Assembly: GCF_006171285.1 (NCBI RefSeq)
Contig: NZ_CP040889.1
Location: forward strand, 3,224,001 to 3,288,000
DNA: 64,000 nucleotides
Direction of reading: 5' to 3'
Origin: Leclercia adecarboxylata
GTDB taxonomy: Bacteria; Pseudomonadota; Gammaproteobacteria; Enterobacterales; Enterobacteriaceae
The notes beneath the pieces were generated by a model. It was not told the origin of the DNA. It saw only the letters and a list, made by a program, of their open reading frames with translations, and did no database searches. This document shows positions 63,095 to 64,000 of this stretch, piece after piece; position 1 is the stretch's first letter, and each line of letters opens with the position of its first letter. A program made the position numbers and the translations under genes.

Positions 63095-64000
63095 GTGAAC
63101 CGCCGTCTGCGATAAAGTCCCGCATCAGGTCTGCCTCGCTCTTGCCCTGCTTTAACCGCAGGGCAATTTCCTGGATCGCGCTGCTGGCGCCCACTTTTTC
63201 CGCCGACGGCGCGACGCGCTCCAGCAGCCAGGCGAGATCCTCCGCAATGGTTTTTTGCTCCCCGGTGTGGACGTCGGTCAGGATCCCCTCCAGCCCGTAG
63301 CGGCAGGCCTGAAAACGGTTAAAGCGATAGAGCAGAAAATCCCGCTCCTGATGCTTATAAGGCCGGGTGGTCAGCAGCCAGTGGGAGGTGGCCTGGATCA
63401 GCCCGGCGATATTAATGGCATGGGCGAGGGTGAGCGGGGTATCCATCACCCGCACCTCCACGGTGCCGAAATGGGGGCTCGGGCGAATGTCCCAGTGCAG
63501 ATCCTTAATGCTGTCGATCATGCTGGTGTGGCTCAGGCGACGGAACAGTCCTTCGAACTCCTGCCAGCTGCTGACCCACGGCATCAGGCCGTTATCCGGG
63601 AACCCGGAGAAGATATTGAGCCTTGATGACGAGAACTTCGTGTCGGTGCCCTGCATATAGGGCGAGGTGGCCGCCAGGGCGATGAAGTGCGGCACAAAGC
63701 GCGACAGCCCGTGCAGCAGGTAGATGGCGTCATCCCCGGTGCGACAGCCGACGTGAACGTGCTGGCCAAACACCGTCGCCTGCAAAATCAGATAGCCGAA
63801 GCGCTCAAGCGTGGCGTTATAGCGCTCATCCTCGCACACCTCCTGACGCTGCCACTTCTGAAACGGATGCGTACCGCCGCCGCAAATCTGGATATGCTGC
63901 TCCGCCGCGGCCCGCAGAATGCTCTGCTGCATCGCGGAGAACTGCGCCGCCGCCTGGTCGATGTTCTGGCACACGCCGGTGGCGATTTCGAGCATGCTTT
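63045..64000 (-). CDS. ybdK: YbdK, carboxylate-amine ligase / weak glutamate-cysteine ligase (5' end outside window)
   Basis: The frame enters from the right edge, reads [20 protein letters not shown] onward and ends [11 protein letters not shown] at 63045. It covers about the last 318 of some 370 residues of E. coli YbdK, a GCS2-type ligase with weak gamma-glutamylcysteine activity in vitro. [45 protein letters not shown] and [11 protein letters not shown] mark the ATP and substrate sites. The ATG at 63995 is internal, not the start. In E. coli ybdK follows ybdJ directly. Confidence 0.95.
   Translation of the reverse strand, partial: SMLEIATGVCQNIDQAAAQFSAMQQSILRAAAEQHIQICGGGTHPFQKWQRQEVCEDERYNATLERFGYLILQATVFGQHVHVGCRTGDDAIYLLHGLSRFVPHFIALAATSPYMQGTDTKFSSSRLNIFSGFPDNGLMPWVSSWQEFEGLFRRLSHTSMIDSIKDLHWDIRPSPHFGTVEVRVMDTPLTLAHAINIAGLIQATSHWLLTTRPYKHQERDFLLYRFNRFQACRYGLEGILTDVHTGEQKTIAEDLAWLLERVAPSAEKVGASSAIQEIALRLKQGKSEADLMRDFIADGGSLISLVQKHCDLWATSP

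Noticed and set aside
1..64000. CRISPR array, rRNA operon or insertion sequence
   Set aside because: No regularly spaced direct repeats, no rRNA stretches and no transposase-like frame were seen; the recurring sequences are short intergenic palindromes.

Overview
The window is a chromosomal segment of a high-GC member of the Enterobacteriaceae close to Enterobacter, Lelliottia or Klebsiella. The backbone follows the E. coli order from ybaP to ybdK (copA, cueR, ybbJ, qmcA, ybbNO, tesA, ybbAP, selU, purKE, lpxH, ppiB, cysS, ybcIJ, folD, argU, pheP, mscM, nfsB, ybdF, ybdJ, ybdK). The ramR-romA-ramA locus, which E. coli lacks, points to the Enterobacter/Klebsiella side. Names rest on protein sequences recalled from E. 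coli, Salmonella and Klebsiella; no search was run.

Layout. 1-9 kb: truncated ybaP, then divergent copA and cueR around one CueR operator, then the qmcA-ybbJ group with two extra genes (a 714-aa exported protein and a DUF3142 protein), then a lone unrecognised gene at the place where E. coli has fetAB. 9-22 kb: housekeeping genes (ybbN, ybbO, tesA, ybbA-ybbP, selU, purEK with a PurR box, lpxH, ppiB, cysS), with an extra porin gene and two tiny exported proteins. 22-27 kb: ybcI, a MalI-like repressor and a PTS EIICB with a palindromic operator, ybcJ, folD and argU.

27-37 kb, the argU-pheP interval, is accessory. It holds a class II Fic protein with a perfect palindrome at its start codon, yajD, a phage-like IRNNNPGN protein, yahO, and a decayed membrane regulator/FidL-like pair. 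It ends with an iron block (Fur-boxed YncE-like lipoprotein and TonB receptor) and phoX behind a PhoA-type Pho box.

37-51 kb: pheP, an orphan HigA-type antitoxin with a toxin stump, a LacI-controlled sugar cluster (MFS, isomerase, dehydrogenase, repressor) with twin operators, mscM, a DHA2 efflux pump opposite a frameshifted XRE regulator, nfsB, ybdF and ramR-romA-ramA. 51-64 kb: a second TonB receptor divergent from an exported Fes-like esterase over a Fur box, ybdJ, a 38-aa membrane protein, a P2-type ATPase with altered ion-site residues behind a PhoP-box-like repeat, an RND adaptor/pump pair, and truncated ybdK.

Intergenic spaces carry two families of palindromic repeats: REP/BIME-like elements and a CCCTCACCC/GGGGAGAGGG element. 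No integrase, transposase, CRISPR array or rRNA was recognised. The least described parts are the secreted esterase/receptor pair, the 714-aa/DUF3142 pair, the PhoP-box/microprotein/ATPase locus and the Fic operator.
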